NCBI GenBank assembly: GCA_030689795.1
Contig: JAUYEO010000262.1
Span: 1-5,160 of the forward strand
DNA length: 5,160 nt
Source: Desulfobacterales bacterium
Lineage (GTDB): Bacteria; Desulfobacterota; Desulfobacteria; Desulfobacterales; RPRI01
Direction of reading: 5' to 3'
Both the position numbers and the translations under genes were made by a program. Numbering within the stretch: position 1 is the stretch's first letter; every line of letters starts with the position of its first letter. The notes beneath the pieces were generated by a model. That model saw nothing but the letters and a program-made list of their open reading frames with translations, did no database searches and was not told the origin of the DNA. Below are positions 1 through 4,677 of this stretch, in pieces.

Positions 1-353
1 GCAGCAGGCGGTTCACAACATATGAGCAGATTGAAGAGATACCTGTTGTAATTATCAAAAAAGACGGGCGCAGAGAGGTTTTTTCCAGAGACAAAGTGCG
101 TACGGGCATGCAGAAAGCATGCGAAAAAAGAAACATAAGTATGAATGTGATAGAAGATTTTCTTGATGAGCTTGAGCGCGATCTCAGGGAAACAGAAGAA
201 AAAGAGATACCTGCCCACGTAGTCGGCGAAAAGATCATGACTAAGCTTCATGAAATTGATGCTGTGGCGTACGTCAGGTTCGCTTCGGTTTACAGGGAAT
301 TCAAGGATGTTAATGATTTTGTTTCGGAACTTAAAAAACTTTTAAGCAAATAA
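1..353 (+). CDS. nrdR: Transcriptional repressor NrdR, 3' part (5' end outside window)
   Basis: NrdR represses ribonucleotide reductase operons in response to nucleotide pools, using an N-terminal zinc ribbon to bind NrdR boxes and an ATP-cone domain to sense ATP/dATP. The reading frame is open from base 3 and gives 116 visible residues before TAA at 351-353. It begins S-R-R-F-T-T-Y-E, the end of the zinc ribbon; the split codon at bases 1-2 (xGC) falls where the last zinc cysteine sits in the family. The ATP-cone follows: 'IIKKDGRREVFSRDKVRTGM', 'KACEKRNIS', then 'VAYVRFASVYREF', a hallmark of NrdR. The family is about 150 residues long, so roughly the first quarter is missing only because the window cuts it. 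GTG at 96 is an internal Val codon, not a start. The ribD ATG follows the stop after 3 bases, suggesting cotranscription. Identification is very secure. Confidence 0.96.
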   Translation, partial: SRRFTTYEQIEEIPVVIIKKDGRREVFSRDKVRTGMQKACEKRNISMNVIEDFLDELERDLRETEEKEIPAHVVGEKIMTKLHEIDAVAYVRFASVYREFKDVNDFVSELKKLLSK

Positions 354-356
354 ATT

Positions 357-1460
357 ATGGATGACACATTCTTCATGAAGATGGCGCTTGATCTTGCCGA
401 GAAAGGCCGCGGGTTTACTTCACCGAACCCCATGGTCGGCGCGGTTGTTGTTAAAGACGGCAAGGTTGCCGGAAAAGGGTATCATGAAGCGGCAGGAAAA
501 CCTCACGCGGAGGTGAATGCCATCGATGACGCAAAAGCCTGTGCAAGCGGAGCTACTCTTTATGTTACGCTTGAACCGTGCAATCATTTTGGGAAAACGC
601 CTCCCTGTACTGAAAAAATTCTTGAATCAGGCATAAAAAGGGTTGTAGCGGCAGTAAGAGATCCCAATCCTGATGTAAAAGGAGACGGCGCAGAGTTTTT
701 AAGAAGTAAGGGCGTAGAAGTAATTTTTGGAATTTGTGAAAGAGAGGCAAAAAGGCAGAACGAAGTTTTTTTAAAATATATCAAAACAAAGCGGCCGTTT
801 GTAACCGTTAAATGCGCTTCGACACTGGACGGGAAAATTGCAACCAAAACCGGAGATTCCAAATGGGTTACAGGCGAAGAAGCAAGGCAGTTCGTTCACC
901 GGTTGAGGCATTTTACTGACGCCATTATGGTTGGCATTGATACTGTAAAAAGGGATGATCCGAAACTTACAACCCGGCTTGACGGAATAACAGGCCGTAA
1001 TCCGGCAAGAATAATTCTCGATTCAAGGCTTTCAATTTCTGAGGATGCGATTGTATTGCAGCGGAATTCCGGTTCTGATACAATTATAGTAGTAACCGAT
1101 TCGGCGCTTGATGCAGCCCTGTTACGGAAAAAAGCAAAATTTGAAGAAAAAGGCATTAAGATTATCGAGTCTCCGACTAAGGGCAACCTGATAGATCTCG
1201 ATTTTCTTATGGGAAGACTCGGCTCAATCGGGATTACGAGCCTTTTAATTGAGGGTGGAAGCCGTGTGATAGCCTCCGCCTTTTCCGCCGGAATAGTGGA
1301 TAAAATTTTCTTTTTCTTTGCCCCAAAGATTCTTGGGGGTGATGGAGTAACTATCTGCAGCGGTCCAGGACCGGCTCTTATGAGCGATTCCATTCCCGTG
1401 AAGGATGTGAATATTCACAGGTTTGGAGATGACATTATGATTGAAGGATATATCCGGTGA
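357..1460 (+). CDS. ribD: Bifunctional RibD: diaminohydroxyphosphoribosylaminopyrimidine deaminase / uracil reductase
   Basis: RibD carries out the second and third steps of riboflavin synthesis in the cytoplasm: hydrolytic deamination of the pyrimidine ring, then NADPH-dependent reduction of the ribosyl side chain. The 367-residue length matches two-domain RibD. The deaminase domain (about 1-145) shows 'SPNPMVGAVVVKDG' (22-35), the zinc motif 'PHAE' (H50, proposed catalytic E52) and 'LEPCNHFGKTPPC' (zinc ligands C75 and C84). The reductase domain (about 147-365) shows 'KCASTLDGKIAT' (152-163), 'GDSKWVTG' (166-173), 'GIDTVKRDDPKLTTR' (193-207), 'IEGGSRV' (298-304) and 'FAPKILGG' (321-328). 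All expected catalytic parts are present. The start at 357 fits the family pattern 'M-D-D-x-F/Y-M-x-x-A-L'; in-frame ATGs at 375 and 381 would clip it. No good Shine-Dalgarno precedes it, so translation is probably coupled to nrdR, which ends 3 bases upstream. Confidence 0.97.
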   Translation: MDDTFFMKMALDLAEKGRGFTSPNPMVGAVVVKDGKVAGKGYHEAAGKPHAEVNAIDDAKACASGATLYVTLEPCNHFGKTPPCTEKILESGIKRVVAAVRDPNPDVKGDGAEFLRSKGVEVIFGICEREAKRQNEVFLKYIKTKRPFVTVKCASTLDGKIATKTGDSKWVTGEEARQFVHRLRHFTDAIMVGIDTVKRDDPKLTTRLDGITGRNPARIILDSRLSISEDAIVLQRNSGSDTIIVVTDSALDAALLRKKAKFEEKGIKIIESPTKGNLIDLDFLMGRLGSIGITSLLIEGGSRVIASAFSAGIVDKIFFFFAPKILGGDGVTICSGPGPALMSDSIPVKDVNIHRFGDDIMIEGYIR

Positions 1461-1461
1461 T

Positions 1462-2127
1462 ATGTTTACAGGGATAATCGAAAGTCTCGGCGATATCAAG
1501 ATGCTTCGTTCCTCAGGGCACGGGGGAAAGCGTTTTGCCATAGAGGCCGATATTAACCTTGATGGAACAGGCATCGGGGAGAGTATCGCAGTAAATGGAG
1601 CCTGCCTGACGGTTGTCGAGATCGCAGGAAAGCGTTTTGAAGTTGATGTATCACCCGAGACCCTTGAAAAAACAAACCTGGGGAATGCAAGAGCGGGAGA
1701 ACGGGTAAATATAGAGCGGGCCATGCGTCTTTCAAACCGTCTGGACGGGCATCTTGTTTCAGGGCATATTGACGGAGTGGGCACTATAACCGGAAAAAAA
1801 GTTGCCGGAAATGCGGTGATAATAACTTTCAGCACACCTGTTTCAATCTCGCGTTATGTAATTAAAAAAGGTTCCGTTGCGGTTGACGGCGTGAGTCTTA
1901 CGGTTAACAACTGTGATGAGGGATGGTTTGAAGTGAGCATAATCCCTCATACTGCCAGGCTCACCACGATGGGTATAAAAGGGGAAGGCGGTTTTGTTAA
2001 TATTGAAACCGATATGATAGGCAGGTATGTTGAACGCTTTGTAGGGCTGCAATCTGGTGATTATAAGAAAAAAGATGTAAAATCATCCATAGATATGGCT
2101 TTTTTGGCGAAAGCCGGATATTTGTAG
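1462..2127 (+). CDS. ribE: Riboflavin synthase, alpha-chain type
   Basis: This enzyme dismutates two molecules of 6,7-dimethyl-8-ribityllumazine to riboflavin and the pyrimidinedione that RibH reuses. The gene is also called ribC in E. coli nomenclature. The 221-residue protein starts with the invariant 'MFTGIIE', whose N-terminal Phe reaches into the active site. It has two lumazine-binding barrel repeats: repeat 1 with 'GESIAVNGACLTV' (39-51) and 'SPETLEKTNLG' (64-74), the linker 'NRLDGHLVSGHIDG' (92-105, H102), and repeat 2 with 'KGSVAVDGVSLTV' (136-148, S145) and 'NIETDMIGRYVER' (180-192, D184). It is slightly longer than the E. coli enzyme at the C-terminus, the usual variable oligomerisation tail. 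I chose ATG 1462, one base after the ribD TGA, rather than the in-frame TTG at 1441, because the family starts at MFTG. A GAAGGA at 1443-1448, inside ribD, could serve as a distant ribosome site; coupling is likely. Confidence 0.97.
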   Translation: MFTGIIESLGDIKMLRSSGHGGKRFAIEADINLDGTGIGESIAVNGACLTVVEIAGKRFEVDVSPETLEKTNLGNARAGERVNIERAMRLSNRLDGHLVSGHIDGVGTITGKKVAGNAVIITFSTPVSISRYVIKKGSVAVDGVSLTVNNCDEGWFEVSIIPHTARLTTMGIKGEGGFVNIETDMIGRYVERFVGLQSGDYKKKDVKSSIDMAFLAKAGYL

Positions 2128-2141
2128 GCAAATAAGAAAAG

Positions 2142-2165
2142 GATTCGAGGGTTCGAGGATTCAAG
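2142..2165 (+). repeat. Three tandem copies of an 8-bp unit, consensus GRTTCRAG
   Basis: Just after ribE, three contiguous octamers read GATTCGAG, GGTTCGAG and GATTCAAG, followed by a run of G. Each differs from the consensus by at most one base. The tract lies outside any credible gene. It could be replication-slippage sequence or a fragment of a dispersed extragenic repeat; no function can be assigned from one locus. Confidence 0.75.
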
Positions 2166-2182
2166 GGGGAAAGCGGCGAGAG

Positions 2183-2198
2183 AGGGGAAACCCTTTTT
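2183..2198 (+). terminator. Weak intrinsic terminator-like hairpin after ribE
   Basis: AGGG (2183-2186), a GAAA tetraloop (2187-2190) and CCCT (2191-2194) form a four-pair stem. It can lengthen through G-U and A-U pairs into the following T run (2194-2198). A GC stem capped by a GNRA loop and followed by U's is the shape of an intrinsic terminator, but the stem is short. If it works it is probably partial, lowering read-through from ribDE into ribBA. It lies 55 bases after the ribE stop. Confidence 0.35.
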
Positions 2199-2249
2199 AT
2201 GAAAACAATAAAAAGATAATATAGTAAAAATTCAAAACCAGACGGCAAA

Positions 2250-2288
2250 GTAAAAAGCTCATTAAGTGAGCATATTTCGACTTTTTAC
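2250..2288 (+). promoter_or_regulatory. Nested inverted repeats in the ribBA leader
   Basis: The outer arms GTAAAAAG (2250-2257) and CTTTTTAC (2281-2288) are exact reverse complements. Inside them GCTCA (2257-2261) pairs with TGAGC (2267-2271) around the loop TTAAG; the arms share one G. The whole lies in the non-coding spacer, 70 to 108 bases before the ribBA ATG. It may be a structured leader element or a dispersed extragenic repeat; the sequence alone does not decide. It does not match the FMN riboswitch. Confidence 0.45.
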
Positions 2289-2305
2289 GAGAGCATCAAA
2301 GAAGG

Positions 2306-2323
2306 ATCACTTATATGAGTGAT
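2306..2323 (+). promoter_or_regulatory. Hairpin-forming inverted repeat just before the ribBA ribosome site
   Basis: ATCACT (2306-2311) and AGTGAT (2318-2323) are exact reverse complements, with an added U-G pair inside and a four-base loop, ATAT. The hairpin ends 14 bases before the ribBA Shine-Dalgarno. Its left arm could alternatively pair upstream: TAAGTGA at 2263-2269 is complementary to TCACTTA at 2307-2313. The alternative fold would break both this hairpin and the inner stem upstream. It could also be a protein-binding dyad in DNA. Confidence 0.4.
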
Positions 2324-2337
2324 ATCAATATTTTGTT

Positions 2338-2343
2338 GAGGAG
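2338..2343 (+). promoter_or_regulatory. ribBA: Ribosome binding site of ribBA
   Basis: GAGGAG is a good Shine-Dalgarno core but sits 14 bases before the ATG at 2358, longer than usual. No in-frame start lies nearer, because TAA at 2352-2354 closes the frame. The alternative in-frame ATG at 2364 would be even further away. The long spacing may make initiation sensitive to leader structure. Confidence 0.6.
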
Positions 2344-2357
2344 ATAAATATTAAAAG

Positions 2358-3572
2358 ATGCCGATGATTTCGATTGAAGAGGCCATCAGGGATATACAAG
2401 AAGGGCGAATGGTTATTCTGTCTGATGACGAAGACCGTGAAAATGAGGGCGACCTCACCATGGCAGCCGAGAAAGTAAACCCTGAAGCTATAAATTTCAT
2501 GGCAAAATACGGAAGAGGGCTTATATGCCTTTCCATGACGGGCGAGAAAATCGATTCGCTTGATCTCCCGCCAATGGTAGAAAACAATACATCCATGTTT
2601 CAGACAGGGTTTACTGTTTCCATAGAGGCAAGATGCGGTGTTACAACCGGAATTTCAGCCGCTGACCGCGCCATCACCGTACTTACTGCCATAGCAGACG
2701 GCGCAAAGCCTAAAGACCTTGTCAGGCCCGGCCATATTTTCCCTTTAAGGGCAAGAGATGGCGGTGTGATGGTGCGTTCGGGGCAGACGGAGGGATCCGT
2801 CGATATGGCGCGCCTTGCCGGTTTAAAGCCTGCCGGAGTCATCTGCGAGATAATGGATGAAGACGGTTCGATGGCCAGAATGCCCGCGCTTGAAAAATTC
2901 AGCGAAAAGCACGGAATAGGCATTTGCACCATAGCGGACCTCATCGAATACAGGATGAGAACCGAAAGCTTTGTCAGAAGGTCGGCGGAAACGGTTATTC
3001 CGACTTCATATGCAGGAGAGTTCAAGGCAATAGTATATGAAAATGATGTTGATGACTTTCTCCATATTGCAATGGTGAAAGGAGAGATTAATCCCGAAAA
3101 ACCTGTTCTTGTCAGGGTTCATTCCGAATGCCTTACCGGCGATATATTCGGATCTTTAAGGTGCGACTGCGGCGACCAGCTTCACGAGTCGATGAGAATG
3201 ATTCAAAAGGAGGGTTCGGGGGTTCTTCTTTATATCCGCCAGGAGGGTCGTGGCATCGGGCTTGTCAACAAGATTAAAGCCTATGCCTTACAGGACCAGG
3301 GATTTGATACTGTTGAGGCGAATGAAAAACTGGGTTTTAAGCCGGATTTAAGAAATTATGGCATAGGAGCCCAGATTCTGGTTGATCTTGGTGTAAGAAA
3401 GATGAGGCTTATAACAAACAATCCCAAAAAAATGGTCGGGCTCGATGGATATGGATTAAGCGTTGTTGAACAGGTCGGGATTGAAATTGAGGCCAATAAA
3501 TTTAACAAGGGTTATCTTGAGTGTAAGAAGCTTAAAATGGGGCACCTTATCAATGTTGATGTAGCGCCATAA
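2358..3572 (+). CDS. ribBA: Bifunctional RibBA: 3,4-dihydroxy-2-butanone 4-phosphate synthase / GTP cyclohydrolase II
   Basis: This protein supplies both precursors of riboflavin: the RibB domain converts ribulose 5-phosphate to dihydroxybutanone phosphate plus formate, and the RibA domain opens GTP. It has 404 residues, normal for the fusion. RibB domain (about 1-205): acidic loop 'DDEDRENEGD' (23-32), 'TTGISAADRA' (96-105), 'RPGHIFPL' (123-130, H126) and 'GQTEGSVDMARLAG' (142-155). The last motif usually has His where Q143 stands; that His is a metal ligand in studied enzymes, and Q variants occur in related RibBAs as far as I recall. RibA domain (about 206-404): zinc cysteines C258, C269 and C271 in 'HSECLTGDIFGSLRCDCG' (255-272), 'RQEGRGIGL' (294-302), 'DLRNYGIGAQIL' (330-341) and 'ITNNPKKM' (352-359). 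The cyclohydrolase half therefore looks active. It has its own leader and ribosome site, so it may be controlled separately from ribDE. Confidence 0.97.
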   Translation: MPMISIEEAIRDIQEGRMVILSDDEDRENEGDLTMAAEKVNPEAINFMAKYGRGLICLSMTGEKIDSLDLPPMVENNTSMFQTGFTVSIEARCGVTTGISAADRAITVLTAIADGAKPKDLVRPGHIFPLRARDGGVMVRSGQTEGSVDMARLAGLKPAGVICEIMDEDGSMARMPALEKFSEKHGIGICTIADLIEYRMRTESFVRRSAETVIPTSYAGEFKAIVYENDVDDFLHIAMVKGEINPEKPVLVRVHSECLTGDIFGSLRCDCGDQLHESMRMIQKEGSGVLLYIRQEGRGIGLVNKIKAYALQDQGFDTVEANEKLGFKPDLRNYGIGAQILVDLGVRKMRLITNNPKKMVGLDGYGLSVVEQVGIEIEANKFNKGYLECKKLKMGHLINVDVAP

Positions 3573-3573
3573 T

Positions 3574-3670
3574 AGGCTGTAGGTAGACAGGCTGTAGGAG
3601 AATGGTTAACAAGTCGGTTCATGAACCGGTTCTTACCGAAAAACCCTGGCAGCCTTCAGCCTGCAGTCTA
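3574..3670 (+). repeat. Imperfect inverted-repeat element between ribBA and ribH (copy A)
   Basis: The element begins with two direct copies of AGGCTGTAGG (3574-3583 and 3589-3598). Its ends are inverted: TAGACAGGCTG (3584-3594) is the reverse complement of 3657-3670, apart from a three-base insertion. GGCTG (3590-3594) also faces CAGCC (3650-3654). Between the arms lie a perfect 14-bp palindrome and a small hairpin, GGTT-CTTACCGAAA-AACC (3628-3645). It fills most of the 130-base spacer and has no credible reading frame. A diverged copy overlaps the end of nusB, so this is a repeat family and not a one-off structure. It resembles a small non-autonomous, REP- or MITE-like extragenic element. 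A regulatory role in ribH expression is possible but unproven. Confidence 0.7.
3615..3628. repeat. Perfect 14-bp palindrome CGGTTCATGAACCG
   Basis: The fourteen bases equal their own reverse complement, and U-G, G-U and A-U pairs extend the dyad by three positions as RNA. It overlaps a second palindrome, GAACCGGTTC (3623-3632). Copy B of the surrounding repeat lacks this segment, so it looks like an insertion or duplication of the GGTT arm specific to copy A. It could be a protein-binding operator or simply the apex of a cruciform. Confidence 0.6.
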
Positions 3671-3692
3671 AACAACCTCAAATAGTTACCAT

Positions 3693-3698
3693 GGAGGA
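3693..3698 (+). promoter_or_regulatory. ribH: Ribosome binding site fixing the ribH start
   Basis: GGAGGA is followed by four bases and then ATG at 3703. The strong Shine-Dalgarno lies inside the four extra codons of the longer reading frame (ATG 3691), so the downstream ATG is the likely start. Confidence 0.85.
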
Positions 3699-3702
3699 AG
3701 AT

Positions 3703-4176
3703 ATGCCTAAAATTATCGAAGCCAGTCTACTTGCCGAGGGCAAGAAATTTGCAATTGTCGCAAGCCGGTTTAATGATTTTATCACAGACAGGCTTGTCGG
3801 GGGAGCTGTCGATGCGTTGCTGCGGTCCGGGGCAAAGGAACCCGATATTGAAATAGTCAAGGTGCCGGGTTGTTTCGAGATTCCTCTTGTTGCAAAGAAA
3901 ATGGCGGCAAGAAAAAAGTATAATGCAATCATATGCCTTGGCGCTGTTATCCGTGGGGCAACGCCGCACTTTGAATATGTGAGCGCCGAAGTTTCCAAAG
4001 GAGTTGCGATGGTCGGACTGGAGACATCGGTCCCCGTTATTTTTGGAATAATAACGGCAGAAACAATAGAGCAGGCGATCGAGCGCGCTGGTACCAAAGC
4101 CGGAAACAAGGGATGGAGCGCTGCAATTTCCGCCATTGAAATGGCAAACCTGATTGAAATAATCGATCAAGCGTAG
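3703..4176 (+). CDS. ribH: 6,7-dimethyl-8-ribityllumazine synthase (RibH)
   Basis: RibH condenses the pyrimidine made after RibD with the four-carbon phosphate made by RibB, giving the lumazine that RibE uses. The 157-residue product is normal for the family, whose members form pentamers or 60-subunit shells that can enclose riboflavin synthase. Visible motifs: 'SRFNDF' (21-26, F23 stacks on the pyrimidine), 'VPGCFEIP' (54-61), 'CLGAVIRGATPHFEYV' (78-93 region, catalytic His 89), 'VPVIFGIITAETIEQAIER' (110-128) and 'AGTKAGNKG' (129-137), which binds the phosphate side. The Cys in VPGCFEIP replaces the usual Ala, a mild change. The start at 3703 gives the typical 'MPKIIE' opening with a strong ribosome site; ATG 3691 would add MEED. 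The nusB ATG follows the stop after two bases, a common ribH-nusB pairing. Confidence 0.97.
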   Translation: MPKIIEASLLAEGKKFAIVASRFNDFITDRLVGGAVDALLRSGAKEPDIEIVKVPGCFEIPLVAKKMAARKKYNAIICLGAVIRGATPHFEYVSAEVSKGVAMVGLETSVPVIFGIITAETIEQAIERAGTKAGNKGWSAAISAIEMANLIEIIDQA

Positions 4177-4178
4177 CA

Positions 4179-4643
4179 ATGGGAAGCCGCCGCAGGTCAA
4201 GGGAGCTTGCCATGCAGGCTCTTTTTTATATGGATAAGTGCAGGGATAATTCGGAAGGAATACTAAAGCTCTTCTGCGATAATTTTAATCCTGCCGAAGA
4301 TCTCGTTCCTTTTTTTGAGAGGCTTGTAAGAGGTGTTACCTGCTCCGGGCAGGAGATTGATTCCATAATAGAGCAGTTTTCCAGCAACTGGAAAATAACC
4401 CGCATGTCATGTGTCGACAGGAACATCATGAGAATAGCCGTTTATGAATTGCTCTGGTGCGATGATATTCCTGCGAAAGTGTCGATAAACGAGGCAATCG
4501 ACATAGGAAAAAAATACGGAACTGAAGAGTCGGGGCCGTTTATAAACGGCATCCTTGACAGTATCCGGGATGCAATAGAAAAAGAAACAATTAAAGTAAC
4601 TGATCAGACTGTAGGCTGTAAGCCGCAGGAGAGTGGCTCTTAG
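4179..4643 (+). CDS. nusB: Transcription antitermination protein NusB, with repeat-derived C-terminal tail
   Basis: NusB binds boxA RNA with S10 (NusE) and joins the antitermination complex on rRNA operons. The all-alpha family signature is clear: 'RRRSRELAMQALFYMD' (4-19), 'ERLVRGV' (47-53), 'WKITRMSCVDRNIMRIAVYE' (71-90), 'VSINEAIDIGKKYG' (101-114) and 'FINGILDSIRD' (121-131). At 154 residues it is about 15 longer than E. coli NusB, and the family fold should finish near residue 135. The remainder includes the tail 'QTVGCKPQESGS' (143-154), encoded by bases 4605-4640, which belong to repeat copy B; the TAG stop is also inside the repeat. The tail is therefore probably a by-product of the repeat, not a conserved domain. 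No clear ribosome site precedes ATG 4179, two bases after ribH, so coupled translation is likely. Confidence 0.95.
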   Translation: MGSRRRSRELAMQALFYMDKCRDNSEGILKLFCDNFNPAEDLVPFFERLVRGVTCSGQEIDSIIEQFSSNWKITRMSCVDRNIMRIAVYELLWCDDIPAKVSINEAIDIGKKYGTEESGPFINGILDSIRDAIEKETIKVTDQTVGCKPQESGS

Positions 4644-4661
4644 CGAAAAGCCCTAACGGCC
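4605..4661 (+). repeat. Diverged copy of the inverted-repeat element overlapping the nusB end (copy B)
   Basis: The left arm, 4606-4625, matches the reverse complement of copy A's right arm (3650-3669) at 16 of 20 positions. Next, 4626-4638 matches 3595-3607 at 10 of 13, and 4637-4661 matches 3630-3654 at 19 of 25. The 22 bases of copy A carrying most of the palindrome are absent. It can fold as GCCG (4622-4625) with CGGC (4657-4660), enclosing GGCT (4635-4638) with AGCC (4649-4652) around CTTAGCGAAA. The outer right arm appears lost, ending just before the ribosome site of the next gene. With few trailing T's it is not a convincing intrinsic terminator. Confidence 0.65.
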
Positions 4662-4666
4662 TATAT

Positions 4667-4672
4667 AGGAGG
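4667..4672 (+). promoter_or_regulatory. Ribosome binding site that selects the TTG start of the hydrolase gene
   Basis: AGGAGG is a full Shine-Dalgarno, followed by five bases and TTG at 4678. It supports TTG as the start codon even though no ATG or GTG is nearby in frame; the first in-frame ATG is codon 12. Confidence 0.85.
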
Positions 4673-4677
4673 TTGAT

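Noticed and set aside
896..1393. Minus-strand open frame of 165 codons inside ribD, and a similar one of 141 codons at 2600-3025 inside ribBA
   Set aside because: Both mirror the codon pattern of the sense gene and show no motifs or start signals of their own.
1441..1461. Upstream TTG start giving riboflavin synthase seven extra residues
   Set aside because: The family begins at MFTGIIE, where the N-terminal Phe is functionally placed, and ATG 1462 directly follows the ribD stop.
1245..1835. Long minus-strand open frame across the ribD-ribE junction
   Set aside because: It lies wholly opposite two well-conserved enzymes, has no ribosome site, and its translation looks like no protein family. 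It is a shadow of the plus-strand genes.
2200..2235. A sigma-70 promoter for ribBA around GATAAT (2215-2220)
   Set aside because: The region is AT-rich and a -10-like hexamer is expected by chance. No acceptable -35 box lies at the right distance.
2128..2357. FMN riboswitch in front of ribBA
   Set aside because: The conserved RFN blocks are not found in this spacer, nor in 354-356 or 3573-3702. The visible stems have a different layout.
3574..3598. Direct AGGCTGTAGG repeats as the start of a CRISPR array
   Set aside because: There are only two 10-bp copies, 15 bases apart, with no spacer-sized intervals and no cas genes. They belong to the inverted-repeat element.
3691..3702. ATG 3691 as the ribH start (extra MEED)
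   Set aside because: These codons contain the Shine-Dalgarno GGAGGA for ATG 3703, and RibH proteins typically begin at the M-P-K-I-I-E position.
4622..4660. Intrinsic terminator after nusB
   Set aside because: The hairpin is built from short interrupted stems and is followed by CTATATAGG, not a T run. The next gene's ribosome site follows at once.
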